From Verrucomicrobiaceae bacterium UBA2429 (GTDB taxonomy: Bacteria > Verrucomicrobiota > Verrucomicrobiia > Verrucomicrobiales > Verrucomicrobiaceae), in the NCBI GenBank assembly GCA_002343505.1, contig DDQZ01000069.1, positions 1 through 64,000 on the forward strand: a stretch of DNA of 64,000 bases, written 5' to 3'. Each line of letters opens with the position of its first letter. Within the stretch, counting starts at the first letter, position 1. The notes beneath the pieces are model-generated. The model was not told the DNA's origin and searched no databases. It saw only the letters and a program-made list of their open reading frames with translations. Positions 41,889 to 50,738 of this stretch are shown in pieces. A program made the position numbers and the translations under genes.

Positions 41889-42263
41889 TCAATGCTTCCA
41901 ATCCAGCGCCCCTTTGCGCCAGGCATAGACAAAGGCCACGCCAAGGATGCCGATGAAACCCAGCGCCGCCCAGGCGATGCCAAGACCGAAGACCGCGATC
42001 TGGTCGCGGAAAATCACCGCCCAGGGATACAGGAAAACGACCTCGATGTCGAAGAGCACAAAGAGCATCGCCACGATGTAAAACTTCACACTGAAGCGCG
42101 GCTGCGCGCCGCCCAGCGGCAGCATCCCGCACTCGTAGGCGCTGTCCTTCACCGCATTGCGCCTGGCGGCCTTCCCCGCCAGCACCGAGGCCGCCAGCGT
42201 GCCTCCGGCGAAACCGGCGGCGATGAGGATTTGCAGAAGAACGGGGAGATAGTTTTCGAGCAT
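41889..42263 (-). CDS. nuoA: NADH-quinone oxidoreductase subunit A
   Basis: A 124-residue membrane protein with three helices. It has the NuoA signature YECGMLPLGGAQPRFSVKFY and the strongly conserved FDIEVVFLYPWAV. NuoA is a membrane-arm subunit of complex I, near the quinone site. nuoA normally heads a nuoA-N operon, but here the next gene on its strand is a Dabb-type protein, and no other nuo gene is seen in the window. Confidence 0.93.
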   Translation of the reverse strand: MLENYLPVLLQILIAAGFAGGTLAASVLAGKAARRNAVKDSAYECGMLPLGGAQPRFSVKFYIVAMLFVLFDIEVVFLYPWAVIFRDQIAVFGLGIAWAALGFIGILGVAFVYAWRKGALDWKH

Positions 42264-42360
42264 GGGCGCGGGATGCTAAACGCTCAACGCCCCGCGTCAA
42301 GACGCCGAAACAAACGCCTCCCGTGGTTGCAGCCCGCGGCGCTTGGGTCAATGTCAAACG

Positions 42361-44343
42361 ATGGGGAAATCCGCATCCAAAGCTCTCGACACACTGCAAC
42401 TGGCCGGGCACTGGCTGGTGTACGCGCTGTTCCGGTGCTTCGAGGGAGTGCTGCGGCTGCTGCCGATGGAATGGGTGTGGCATCTGGGGCGCTGCATCGG
42501 GCTGGCGGGCTATTTCCTGCTGGGCAAATACCGCCTGCTGGCCTTGCGCAACCTGCGCCTGGCCTTCGGCGCCGAGCATGACGAGGCCTGGCGGCGGCGG
42601 GTGGCGCGCGCGCACTTCGGCTCCCTGGTGGCGAACATCCTTTGCGGCTTCAAGCTGCCCACTCTCGAAGGCGCGGAGGTGATGCGGCGGGTGAAAATCG
42701 AGGGCATGGAACCCGCGCGCGAAGCCGCCGAGGCCGGGCGCCCGGTGGTCTATCTGCTCTGCCACATGAGCTGCTGGGAGCTGCTGACCCAGCTCCCGCG
42801 CGTCTTCGAATACAACAAGAATCCCGCCACCATCTACCAGCCTCTGCGCAATCCCTTTCTCGACGCGCTGGTCACGCGCCGCCGGCGCAAGCTGGGCTAT
42901 GTGCTTTTTGACCGGCAGGCGGGCTTCAACGGGCCGATCAAACACCTGCGCGCGTCCGGCTGCCTGGGCGTCCTGGTGGACCAGCACGCGGGCAACCAGG
43001 GCCTGTGGTGCCCCTTTTTCAACAGGCTGGCCTCCACCACGCCCGTGGCGGCGCTCATGGCGCAGCGCTGCCGCGGACTGATGATGCCGGTGGGCATCCA
43101 TGACGACGGCCCGGGACACTGGCGCATCACGGGACTGCCGCCGGTGGACACGACCACGGCCGGCCTCTCCATCGAGGGCCTGACCTGCTGGATGAACGCG
43201 GCGGTGGAGAAACTGGTGCGCCGCCAGCCGCACAACTGGTTCTGGGTCCACAACCGCTGGAAGACACCGAAACCGCGCTTCTTGTTAAGCCGGGAAAAAC
43301 GCGGCGTGGCTCTGCCCGAGGACTTGACCGCCGAGCGGCTGCAAAAATTCGAGATGCTGCTCCGCTCCCCAAACTGGCTCGGCGACGCCTGCATGGCCCT
43401 GCCCGCCGCCCACGCGCTGAAGCAAGGCCGCCCGGACCTGCGGCTCACCGTTTTCGGCCCGGAAAAACTGCGCGGCCTGTGGGAGGCGCAGCCCTGGGTG
43501 GACGCCTACATCGGCAAGCAGGGCGGTGAGGGGCCGCTCTCCGTGGCGCGGAAGCTGCGCGCGTCAGGCGTGTGTTTTGACGCGGCGCTGCTGCTGACGA
43601 ACTCGACCCGCAGCACGCTGGAGTTCCGGCTGGCGGGCATACCCAGACTGGCAGGCTTCAGAGGATCGCTGCGCGCTCTGTTTCTGAACCAGATCATCAA
43701 GGAGCCGAAGATCTCCGGTCCGCCCTGGCATCATGCGCGGCGCTACCTCCACCTCGCCGGACGCTGCGGCGCGAGCACGGAGGGCTGGGAGAAAGACCTT
43801 CCCATGAACCAGGCGCCGCCCGGAGTGAACCGCGTGGGCGTCTGCGCCGGCGCTGAGTATGGACCCGCCAAGCGCTGGCCGCTGGAGAACTTCGCGGCAG
43901 TCATTGCCAGCCTCGGGGCCCGGATGCCGGAGCTTGAATGGGTCTTCTTCGGAGCGCCGGGCGAGGCGGCCATGGGGGAGGACCTGTCAAAAAAAGCGGC
44001 ACGCGCGCGGCATTCGAACCTCGTCGGCAAGACCAGCCTCGCAGGACTCATCACCGAACTCAAAACCTGCCGCCTGCTGCTGACCAATGACACCGGCACC
44101 ATGCACCTGGCAGCCGCCCTCGGCGTGCCCACGGTGAGCATTTTCGGCAGCACCGAGCCGGTGCTCACCGGTCCGCTCGGCGCGGGCCACACCATCATCC
44201 GTCATCATGTGCCGTGCAGCCCCTGCTTCAAACGCGAGTGTCCCTTCGGTCACTATGAATGCATGACCGGAGTCACGCCCGACCGCGTGTCGGCGGCTGT
44301 CGAAGCCGCGCTTCACGCCGCGCCCTCTCCAGCGAAAGCCTGA
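42361..44343 (+). CDS. Fused lipid A acyltransferase and heptosyltransferase (LpxL-WaaF)
   Basis: A 660-residue fusion. Residues about 1 to 310 are an LpxL/HtrB-type acyltransferase with the HX4E catalytic motif HMSCWE and the acyl-chain site segment VLVDQHAGNQGLWCPFF, ending WFWVHNRWKT. Residues about 325 to 655 are a GT9 heptosyltransferase: LRSPNWLGDACMALPAAHAL, GAEYGPAKRWPLENF, TNDTGTMHLAAALGVPTVSIFG and CSPCFKRECPFGHYECM. Both act on lipopolysaccharide at the inner membrane, so fusion could couple acylation and core sugar transfer. The ATG at 42361 is used. Confidence 0.92.
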   Translation: MGKSASKALDTLQLAGHWLVYALFRCFEGVLRLLPMEWVWHLGRCIGLAGYFLLGKYRLLALRNLRLAFGAEHDEAWRRRVARAHFGSLVANILCGFKLPTLEGAEVMRRVKIEGMEPAREAAEAGRPVVYLLCHMSCWELLTQLPRVFEYNKNPATIYQPLRNPFLDALVTRRRRKLGYVLFDRQAGFNGPIKHLRASGCLGVLVDQHAGNQGLWCPFFNRLASTTPVAALMAQRCRGLMMPVGIHDDGPGHWRITGLPPVDTTTAGLSIEGLTCWMNAAVEKLVRRQPHNWFWVHNRWKTPKPRFLLSREKRGVALPEDLTAERLQKFEMLLRSPNWLGDACMALPAAHALKQGRPDLRLTVFGPEKLRGLWEAQPWVDAYIGKQGGEGPLSVARKLRASGVCFDAALLLTNSTRSTLEFRLAGIPRLAGFRGSLRALFLNQIIKEPKISGPPWHHARRYLHLAGRCGASTEGWEKDLPMNQAPPGVNRVGVCAGAEYGPAKRWPLENFAAVIASLGARMPELEWVFFGAPGEAAMGEDLSKKAARARHSNLVGKTSLAGLITELKTCRLLLTNDTGTMHLAAALGVPTVSIFGSTEPVLTGPLGAGHTIIRHHVPCSPCFKRECPFGHYECMTGVTPDRVSAAVEAALHAAPSPAKA

Positions 44344-44348
44344 CCGCC

Positions 44349-45275
44349 TCAGGCCAGCACCTTCTCCATGCGTTTTTTCAACGCGGCCGCCTTTTTCCCC
44401 TCATCCAGACTTTCCAGCAGAGCCAGATAATCCAGCGCCACGGCCTCGTAGGCGGCAGGGTCATCCTTCGCGTGCTTTTCGAGGATGAGCAGCCCTTGCT
44501 CGAAGTGCCCCAGGGCGGCGGGGTCATCCTGCAGCTCATGGCAGGCCGTGGCGAGGTTGCTGTGGGACTGCGCCACATCAGGGTGGTCGGGGCCGAGCAG
44601 GCGTGCGCGGATTTCCAGTGCCTCGGTGAACATCTCCCGCGCCTGGCCGGCAAAACCCGCCGTGTAGTAAAGACTGCCCAGATTGTTATAAATGGAGCCC
44701 ACGTCCTCGGAGTCGCGCCCGCGTCTTGCCTCCAGGAGCTCCAGCGCCTTCAAATAATGCTGCTCGGCCAGCGCGAACCTCCCCAGCCCCTTGTAAATCA
44801 TGGCCAGATTGTTGCGGAGCTGCGCGGACGCCTCGAACTCCGGCGGATCCAGGGCCTCATAATCCTCGATGGCTTGCTCATAAAGCGGAGCCGCGTCCGC
44901 CTCGCGCTGGCTGAAGTCCAGCAGCGTGGCCAGTTGCGTGCGAGCGCCGGCGACACTCGCGCGCGGCACTTCCGCGCAGGTGGAGGCGATCTCCAAAGCC
45001 TCGCCATAGCTGGCCTCCGCCCCCGCCGCGTCACCCAGCTCGCGCTGGATGTCCGCCAGCAGGGACAGGCCTGAAAAGAGACCGGGCTGCGCGCCCGGAT
45101 CCTCCGCAGCCGCCTCGCGCGCGCCGGCCAGGGCCGTTTGAGCCGCGCCCAGAGCCTCCTCCAGCCTGCCCTGGGCTAGAAGGTCGGCGGCATGGTTGTC
45201 CAGAAGATGGGAAAAGCTCGAAAGGCTCGCGGTCACGGAGTCAAGGGGGTGGTTGACGTGGGAACGCGGTACCAT
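44349..45275 (-). CDS. Tetratricopeptide repeat protein
   Basis: A 308-residue helical protein with about six TPR units of the kinesin-light-chain type (TPR_12). Clear units are EASYGEALEIASTC, RNNLAMIYKGLGRFALAEQHYLKALEL, YNNLGSLYYTAGFAGQAREMFTEALEI and SNLATACHELQDDPAALGHFEQGLLI, each spaced 42 residues apart. No signal peptide is seen, so it is probably a cytoplasmic scaffold. It is convergent with the LpxL-WaaF fusion and next to a secreted helical protein gene. Confidence 0.85.
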   Translation of the reverse strand: MVPRSHVNHPLDSVTASLSSFSHLLDNHAADLLAQGRLEEALGAAQTALAGAREAAAEDPGAQPGLFSGLSLLADIQRELGDAAGAEASYGEALEIASTCAEVPRASVAGARTQLATLLDFSQREADAAPLYEQAIEDYEALDPPEFEASAQLRNNLAMIYKGLGRFALAEQHYLKALELLEARRGRDSEDVGSIYNNLGSLYYTAGFAGQAREMFTEALEIRARLLGPDHPDVAQSHSNLATACHELQDDPAALGHFEQGLLILEKHAKDDPAAYEAVALDYLALLESLDEGKKAAALKKRMEKVLA

Positions 45276-45325
45276 CGCGGCATCCCGCTCCTTTCAGCAA
45301 GCGAAAACTCAGCGGGCCTCTTCTC

Positions 45326-46723
45326 TCACTGCAGCAGAGTGGCGAGCGCCGCCAGGGTGGTCTTGATCTCCGTGAGCCTGACCATGCGGTCCTGCGGCAC
45401 GCCGATTTTCTCCACCATGCCCACTGCGGCGTTCATGCCCTGGAGCTTGGAATGCACCAGTCGCACATCCGCCGGAGCCAGGCCGAGATCGAGCAGCTTC
45501 TGCGAGCTGGAGGCAGCCGCCGCCCCGCCGCCTGACGCGGTTTCAGTGGCGTAGGCGCTCAGCTTCGCGGGGTTGAACCGGCGCTGCACATCCTGAAAAT
45601 CGAAGTCCAACTGGCTGAGGATGGCGTCCAGTGACCGGGCCTTGGCGGTGGCGATATGCAGTTCCAGCTCTTTGCGCCCGGGATGGTCGGGGTAAGCGCT
45701 CTCAAACACCACGAAATCCTGCCAGGCGCGCGTGAAATCCACCGCCGCGTGCTGCTTGATCAGCCGGTGGCTTTCCTCGCCCTCGATCATCTTTTTGCGC
45801 ACGCCGAGCGGGTCCAGCGCCGTCCTGGAGCGCACCATTTTGAGCAGCTCCTCGTCGTGGTTGAGCTGCCCTACGCGGTCAAGGAACTGGCCGGTTTTCG
45901 CCCAAGCCTCCCAGTACTTTTTGCCGGCCACGAGGTCTTTGATCTCCTCCTGGAGCAGGGCCATGACTTTCGCGGCCTTGTCACCCACTTCGCGCAGACG
46001 CACGACATCCTGCTGCTTTCTGGCGATGTCGAGGTCATTGCCGGCGGTGCGGATGTAGGTGTTGGCGATGGCGAAGGCGGCCTCGATCTCATCCGCTGCG
46101 ATTAACATGTCGAGCAGTTCCAAAGTCTGCGGCTTCATTCCAGATTTGGCTTTCTCCTCCAGCCTGGCCATCTTCTTTTTGTTTTCCTCGACCGGCCTCT
46201 TCAGCGCGTCCATGCCGGACTTTGCGTCCTCCATGAGACGGGCGCAGCGCAGGCATTCGAGATGATTGGTGGACCCCTGCTGCACGGGCCGGGTGCGGTT
46301 GCTGGTCAGCAGGTTGATGCGCGCGTCGGCATCCCGGTAAATGGTCGCCAGTTCCTGGTAGCGCTCCGTGATGGAGGCGCGCTCCTCCTCGAGCTTCTTC
46401 TTTTCCTCATTGTCCGCGCGGCTGACGAACATGCTGCCGCTGTCAGCGCCGCCTGCCAGGCCTAGCATGACCTTGACCCCGAGCAACTGGTAGGCGGAGG
46501 TCTTGAGGTCGCTGCTCATGAACGCCTTGCCCAGTTCGACGGCCTTCTCCATGTCGTTGCGATGAAACGCCTCGACCACCATCCTCCAGGCCGCGTTTGC
46601 CCGCTCGTCGGAAAGCTTTGATGCCTCGACGCGCGGCATCAGCAAATCCTCCAAGGCATCAGCCCCGGCGGATGGAAGCGTCGAGACAAGGAGGAAAACA
46701 GGCATCCATGAGCTGGCTTTCAT
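45326..46723 (-). CDS. Secreted helical protein of unknown function
   Basis: A 465-residue protein with a signal peptide (MKASSWMPVFLLVSTLPSAG). The mature protein is almost wholly helical with several coiled-coil stretches (ADNEEKKKLEEERASITERY, RLEEKAKSGMKPQTLELLDM). A HLECLRCARLMED segment holds two Cys in CLRC spacing. No catalytic motif is recognised. It precedes the TPR gene by 50 bp on the same strand, and the two may form an operon. The start at 46723 places the signal peptide correctly. Confidence 0.72.
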   Translation of the reverse strand: MKASSWMPVFLLVSTLPSAGADALEDLLMPRVEASKLSDERANAAWRMVVEAFHRNDMEKAVELGKAFMSSDLKTSAYQLLGVKVMLGLAGGADSGSMFVSRADNEEKKKLEEERASITERYQELATIYRDADARINLLTSNRTRPVQQGSTNHLECLRCARLMEDAKSGMDALKRPVEENKKKMARLEEKAKSGMKPQTLELLDMLIAADEIEAAFAIANTYIRTAGNDLDIARKQQDVVRLREVGDKAAKVMALLQEEIKDLVAGKKYWEAWAKTGQFLDRVGQLNHDEELLKMVRSRTALDPLGVRKKMIEGEESHRLIKQHAAVDFTRAWQDFVVFESAYPDHPGRKELELHIATAKARSLDAILSQLDFDFQDVQRRFNPAKLSAYATETASGGGAAAASSSQKLLDLGLAPADVRLVHSKLQGMNAAVGMVEKIGVPQDRMVRLTEIKTTLAALATLLQ

Positions 46724-46890
46724 AGGGATGAGTGGCATTCGGCCGAGATCATGCGGTGAAACGCCGCCGGCTGGCAAACGCAAAATGCGCCTGGCGCAAA
46801 AAAAATCCCACGCTACCGGAGGTTGCCTCCCGATGCCAATTCCCGGGTGAGAACTGCCCTTCATCTCCGTTTCCAGGCACTCCAAAAGCC

Positions 46891-48354
46891 ATGAAGACAC
46901 TCATCACCGCCACGCTCCTCGCGCTCGCCTGCTCCCTCCCTGCAGCCGGCAAGCCGAACTTCATCCTCATCAACATTGACGACCAGGGCTACGCGGACAT
47001 CGGCCCCTACGGCTCCGACAATGCCACGCCGAATCTCGACCGCATGGCGCGCGAGGGCATGAAACTCACCAGCCATTACGCCGCGCCTGTCTGCTCGCCC
47101 TCGCGCGCCATGATGATGACCGGCTGCTACCCGAAGCGCGTCCTGCCCACGCCGCATGTGCTCTTTCCAGCCGGGGCCATCGGTTTGAATCCCGATGAAA
47201 CCACCCTCGCCGAGGTGCTCAAATCCCGGGGCTATGCCACAGCCTGCATCGGCAAATGGCACCTTGGAGACCAGCCTGAGTTCCTGCCCACAGCGCAGGG
47301 CTTCGACACTTATTACGGCATCCCTTACTCCAATGACATGGGCACCGCCGCCGAAGGCTCCAAAAGCAACCCCGGCCAGCCCATGCCCGATGCAAAGGCC
47401 GCCGCCAAGAAGAAGGCCCAGCCCGCCAGCGATGAAGCCGGCATCCGCGGTAATGCCCAGCCCCCCCTGCCGCTCGTGGAGAACCTCGACGCCATAGAGC
47501 GAATCAAGCAGGACGGGCAGCATAGCATCACCCGCCGGTACACGGAGAAGGCGCTCGACTTCATCCGCCAAAGCAAGGACGGGCCGTTTTTTCTCTACCT
47601 GCCGCACACCGCCGTCCACTTCCCCCTTTATCCTGACAAGCAGCACATGGGCAAGTCCCCCAACGGCCTTGTTGGTGACTGGGCGCAGGAACTCGACTCC
47701 AGCACCGGTCAAATCCTCGACTTGCTTCGCGAGCTTGGACTCGCTGAGAACACGCTCGTCATCTACACCAGCGACAACGGCGGCGCTCTCAATCACGGCT
47801 CCAAAAACACACCTCTGCGCGGCGGCAAGGGCCAGACCTATGAAGGCGGCATCCGCGTGGCCACGCTCGCCTGGTGGCCGGGAAAAATTCACGCCGGCAG
47901 TTCCACCGACGCCATCACCGCGCACTTCGATTTCCTTCCCACTTTCGCCGCGCTCGCGGGCGCGTCATTGCCGGAGCGCAAACTCGACGGCAAAGACATC
48001 TCGCCCCTCCTGCTTGGAAAACTCGGCGCCAAAAGCCGCGACACTTTTTATTACTACCGCGGGCACAAGCTGGAGGCCGTCCGCTTCGGAATGTGGAAGC
48101 TGCATCTCGACAAAGGCGAGCTTTACAGCCTGCGCGAGGACATCGGCGAATCGAATGACATCGCCGCCAGCCACCCCGATCAGGTGGCCCGGCTGCGCGA
48201 ACTCGCTCAAAAGATGGCTGCCGACCTCGGCCTCGACGGCCCCGATGCGCCCGGTGTGCGCCCGCTCGGCCGCGTGGCGGATCCCCTGCCCTTCATCGCG
48301 CATGACGGAAAGGTTCGCCCTGGCGCGGACGGCAAGTACAAGCACCTTGATTAA
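46891..48354 (+). CDS. Exported sulfatase (arylsulfatase family)
   Basis: A 487-residue sulfatase of family S1 with a signal peptide (MKTLITATLLALACSLPAAG). The catalytic motif CSPSR is at C68 to R72; C68 is oxidised to formylglycine by an FGE-type or radical SAM maturase. Metal ligands include D30 and D31 (NIDDQGYAD) and the SDNGG Asp-Asn pair late in the protein. Verrucomicrobial sulfatases usually desulfate algal or mucin glycans. No maturase or polysaccharide lyase gene lies beside it. Confidence 0.92.
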   Translation: MKTLITATLLALACSLPAAGKPNFILINIDDQGYADIGPYGSDNATPNLDRMAREGMKLTSHYAAPVCSPSRAMMMTGCYPKRVLPTPHVLFPAGAIGLNPDETTLAEVLKSRGYATACIGKWHLGDQPEFLPTAQGFDTYYGIPYSNDMGTAAEGSKSNPGQPMPDAKAAAKKKAQPASDEAGIRGNAQPPLPLVENLDAIERIKQDGQHSITRRYTEKALDFIRQSKDGPFFLYLPHTAVHFPLYPDKQHMGKSPNGLVGDWAQELDSSTGQILDLLRELGLAENTLVIYTSDNGGALNHGSKNTPLRGGKGQTYEGGIRVATLAWWPGKIHAGSSTDAITAHFDFLPTFAALAGASLPERKLDGKDISPLLLGKLGAKSRDTFYYYRGHKLEAVRFGMWKLHLDKGELYSLREDIGESNDIAASHPDQVARLRELAQKMAADLGLDGPDAPGVRPLGRVADPLPFIAHDGKVRPGADGKYKHLD

Positions 48355-48412
48355 GTCACAGAGCTGAGGCTGGCGAATGCGGCGTTTTCAAGGATTGTCG
48401 CGCAAGACCCTC

Positions 48413-49009
48413 ATGAATGACCTCCCTCCAAATCCCATCCAGCAGGACATGGCAAAGCTCAAATCGCTTCTCCATGACTCGCTCTCGCCGCATTTGCTGC
48501 CGGGACAGAAAGACATGCGCATTTTGAACCTGGCCTGTGGACGCTGCGATGAAGCGGAGACGCTCATCCAGGTCGGTAATGACCTCACGAAAGGCGGCGC
48601 AGTGGAGATGGTGGGCGCGGACATCCGCATCCGCGAGATCCGCCAGGCGCGGGAGACGCACGGGCATCTGCCGGCGGAGTTTTTGATCGAAGACGCCACC
48701 AAGATCGGCCAGCACAAGGAGCTGGGTGACGACTTCAACATGGTCTTCCTGCGCCATCAGAATTTCTGGCACGGGCAGGAGCTGTGGAAGAAGATTTTTG
48801 ATCAAGGCATCGCCAAGCTTCGGCCTGACGGAATGCTCGTCATCACCAGTTACTTCGACGTGGAGCACCGGCTGGCGCTGCGCGCGCTGGAGGCGCTGGG
48901 CATGGAGGTCGTCAGCAACAAGCGCAACAAGTCCAGCCGCGCATTGAAGGACGCGCCAGGCAAGTCCGTGGACCGCTGGGTGGCCGTGCTGCGCCGGCGG
49001 CGGGCGTGA
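48413..49009 (+). CDS. Class I SAM-dependent methyltransferase-like protein
   Basis: A 198-residue protein with a Rossmann-type SAM fold. The glycine motif I reads ILNLACGRCDEAETLIQVG, an Asp/Asn-type second motif is VGADIRIREIRQAR, and the LIEDATKIG segment is motif III-like. The later strand GMLVITSYFDVEH completes the fold. Substrate unknown. The start at 48413 is the second ATG of the frame. It follows the sulfatase by 58 bp and precedes a DUF3108-like gene on the same strand. Confidence 0.78.
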   Translation: MNDLPPNPIQQDMAKLKSLLHDSLSPHLLPGQKDMRILNLACGRCDEAETLIQVGNDLTKGGAVEMVGADIRIREIRQARETHGHLPAEFLIEDATKIGQHKELGDDFNMVFLRHQNFWHGQELWKKIFDQGIAKLRPDGMLVITSYFDVEHRLALRALEALGMEVVSNKRNKSSRALKDAPGKSVDRWVAVLRRRRA

Positions 49010-49062
49010 CATTTCCGGCAGGATTGAAGAAAAAGCCGCCACCAGAGTCAGAGCCTGCCGCC

Positions 49063-49947
49063 ATGAAAACACGTCGTCGTTTTTTGCTCGCCTGCGGATT
49101 GTGCGCCCCCTGGATGCGGGCGCGGACTTTGTGGAGCCAGAGTGTCATGAAGGCGGCCACACCTCCGGGTTGGGCCGGTCTGGTGAGCCGTGCCGCGCCT
49201 GGCGGTTTTGCGGCGCTGCCTCCCTGCCGCGTGGTTTATGATCTGAGCTGGAACAACCTCATCTCCGCAGGGTCCGCAGAGGTGACCATGCGGCAGGCGG
49301 GTGCTTTTCAAGTGGCGAAGGCGCAAGCGGGCACCACGGGTTTTGCGCGGCGGCTCTGGCGCTATGATTGCGTCATGTCATCCGTGATCGAGCGCGGAAC
49401 TTTGCGGGCGCGTTATCTGGAGCACTCCGAGACGGATGACCGGGAGACGATCTCTTACCAGGCCGCCTTTTCCTCCTCCCAGGTGACGACGGAAAGCGTC
49501 CTCACCCCGAAAAAAGGCGCGGAGAAAAAAAGCGCCGCCATCTGCCCCTACGGTCCTGTGGATGACCTGCAATCCGCCATTCTTTACGTCCGCAGCCACC
49601 CGCTGAAAGCGGGGGATGCGATCACGCGCGTGGTGCAGCCTTTTGACCGGCCTTATCTCGTGACCTTCTCTGTGGCTGGGCGTGAGAAACGCAAGGTGCG
49701 CGGCACCGCGCATGACACCATCAAGCTCGATGTGAAGATCCGGAAGATAGACCGCAAAACGCTCGCGCTGGGCAGCTTCAAGAAAATGCGCAAAGCCACC
49801 ATCTGGGTCAGCGACGATGCCTGGCGGCTGCCGGTCGAAGCCCACGCGGACATCTTCGTCGGCTTCATCTCCGCCGCGATAACCAAGCGCGAGGCACTCA
49901 CCGGCACGGATGCCATCACCAGCCTGCCCAAAAGCATGACACGCTGA
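49063..49947 (+). CDS. DUF3108-like exported protein
   Basis: A 294-residue protein with a basic leader and hydrophobic core (MKTRRRFLLACGLCAPWM), which may be a Sec or Tat signal. The beta-rich mature part matches DUF3108: VVYDLSWNNLISAGSAEVTM, DDLQSAILYVRSHPLKAGDA, KIRKIDRKT and KATIWVSDDAWRLPVEAHADIFVG. Members are envelope proteins related to lipoprotein-like LolA or BamC folds. Function is unknown. ATG at 49063 is preferred because it starts the leader. Confidence 0.8.
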   Translation: MKTRRRFLLACGLCAPWMRARTLWSQSVMKAATPPGWAGLVSRAAPGGFAALPPCRVVYDLSWNNLISAGSAEVTMRQAGAFQVAKAQAGTTGFARRLWRYDCVMSSVIERGTLRARYLEHSETDDRETISYQAAFSSSQVTTESVLTPKKGAEKKSAAICPYGPVDDLQSAILYVRSHPLKAGDAITRVVQPFDRPYLVTFSVAGREKRKVRGTAHDTIKLDVKIRKIDRKTLALGSFKKMRKATIWVSDDAWRLPVEAHADIFVGFISAAITKREALTGTDAITSLPKSMTR

Positions 49948-49967
49948 GCCGTGTTCATGTCATGGGA

Positions 49968-50100
49968 AACCACGAATGGACACGAAATTTGGAGGCCTCA
50001 TGCCCGGTGATCTGAAGCGCCGGGAGATCACTCTTTGGTGATGACGCCAATCCCTCTCTTTACCGCATGGATTCGTGTCGATTCGTGTCCATTCGTGGTT
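49968..50100. repeat. Palindromic repeat with 19-bp perfect arms
   Basis: AACCACGAATGGACACGAA (49968-49986) is the exact complement of TTCGTGTCCATTCGTGGTT (50082-50100). The right side adds a direct near-copy ATTCGTGTCGATTCGTGTCC (50071-50090). It lies in the gap after the DUF3108-like gene and could act as a terminator or interspersed element. Confidence 0.88.
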
Positions 50101-50136
50101 CAACTGCATCGTCACGGCTGAGAGTCGTCTCTTCCC

Positions 50137-50216
50137 CTGTAGGCGCGCTTGCCAAAGCGCGGGAAAAGCTCCCGCATACACGCACAGCCCCCGCATTCTG
50201 GTGAATGCGCCTACAG
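50137..50216. repeat. Second palindromic element next to the 19-bp repeat
   Basis: CTGTAGGCGC (50137-50146) and GCGCCTACAG (50207-50216) are exact inverted ends. Inside, CGCGCTTGCCAAAGCGCG forms a small perfect hairpin and GGGAAAAGCTCCC another. Just before it, GCATCGTCACGGCT (50106-50119) is identical to the right arm of the palindrome at 3403-3416. The whole gap 49948-50221 is thus repeat DNA. Confidence 0.8.
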
Positions 50217-50221
50217 AGCAG

Positions 50222-50722
50222 TCACTCCACCTCCACGGGCTTGCCCACGCACTCCTGATAAATCTCGTGCAACTGCCGTGTCTGCTCCGCGCCCATCCTG
50301 CGGCCAAAGCGCGCCAGTGCATAAAGCGTGAGTGCCAGCACGGCCATGAAGGCGAAGACCCACAGGCCCCACGGAGTCATGCTGAGCCTGTATTGGCAGG
50401 CCCCCAAGATGCCGGAGAAAAGACCCACGCTGCCCACCAGCAGCCAGGCATAGAGAAAGGAGGACCACATGTTCGCATTCGGCCCATAAACGCCCTCCAC
50501 GCGCGTGCGCCCGCCCTCATGCGGCTCCAAGCTCAGGTTCAGCCGGGGCGACCAGTAGCGCCGCTCGTCCACAGGCACGCGCAGGCAGACAAAACCGGGA
50601 AAGTTTTTCACCTCGCACCGCCCCTCATGCGCCGCCGCCCGCGTGGTAATCCGCTCCCGCGCCGCCTCCACATCCAGGTCGAGGATCTGCGTGAAGTGCG
50701 GGCGGACGCCGAGGCTGCTCAT
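50222..50722 (-). CDS. Small membrane protein, function unknown
   Basis: A 166-residue protein. Its first 80 residues form a mixed alpha/beta domain (SLGVRPHFTQILDLDVEAAR, FPGFVCLRVPVDERRYWSPRL). Two membrane helices follow at about 92 to 112 and 120 to 142 (LLVGSVGLFSGILGAC, LWVFAFMAVLALTLYALA). The C-terminus is basic then acidic. The lead domain may be a START/SRPBCC-like binding module, which is a guess. Start ATG at 50722. It is followed by repeat DNA downstream. Confidence 0.65.
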   Translation of the reverse strand: MSSLGVRPHFTQILDLDVEAARERITTRAAAHEGRCEVKNFPGFVCLRVPVDERRYWSPRLNLSLEPHEGGRTRVEGVYGPNANMWSSFLYAWLLVGSVGLFSGILGACQYRLSMTPWGLWVFAFMAVLALTLYALARFGRRMGAEQTRQLHEIYQECVGKPVEVE

Positions 50723-50738
50723 GGGAGGAGATACGCGG

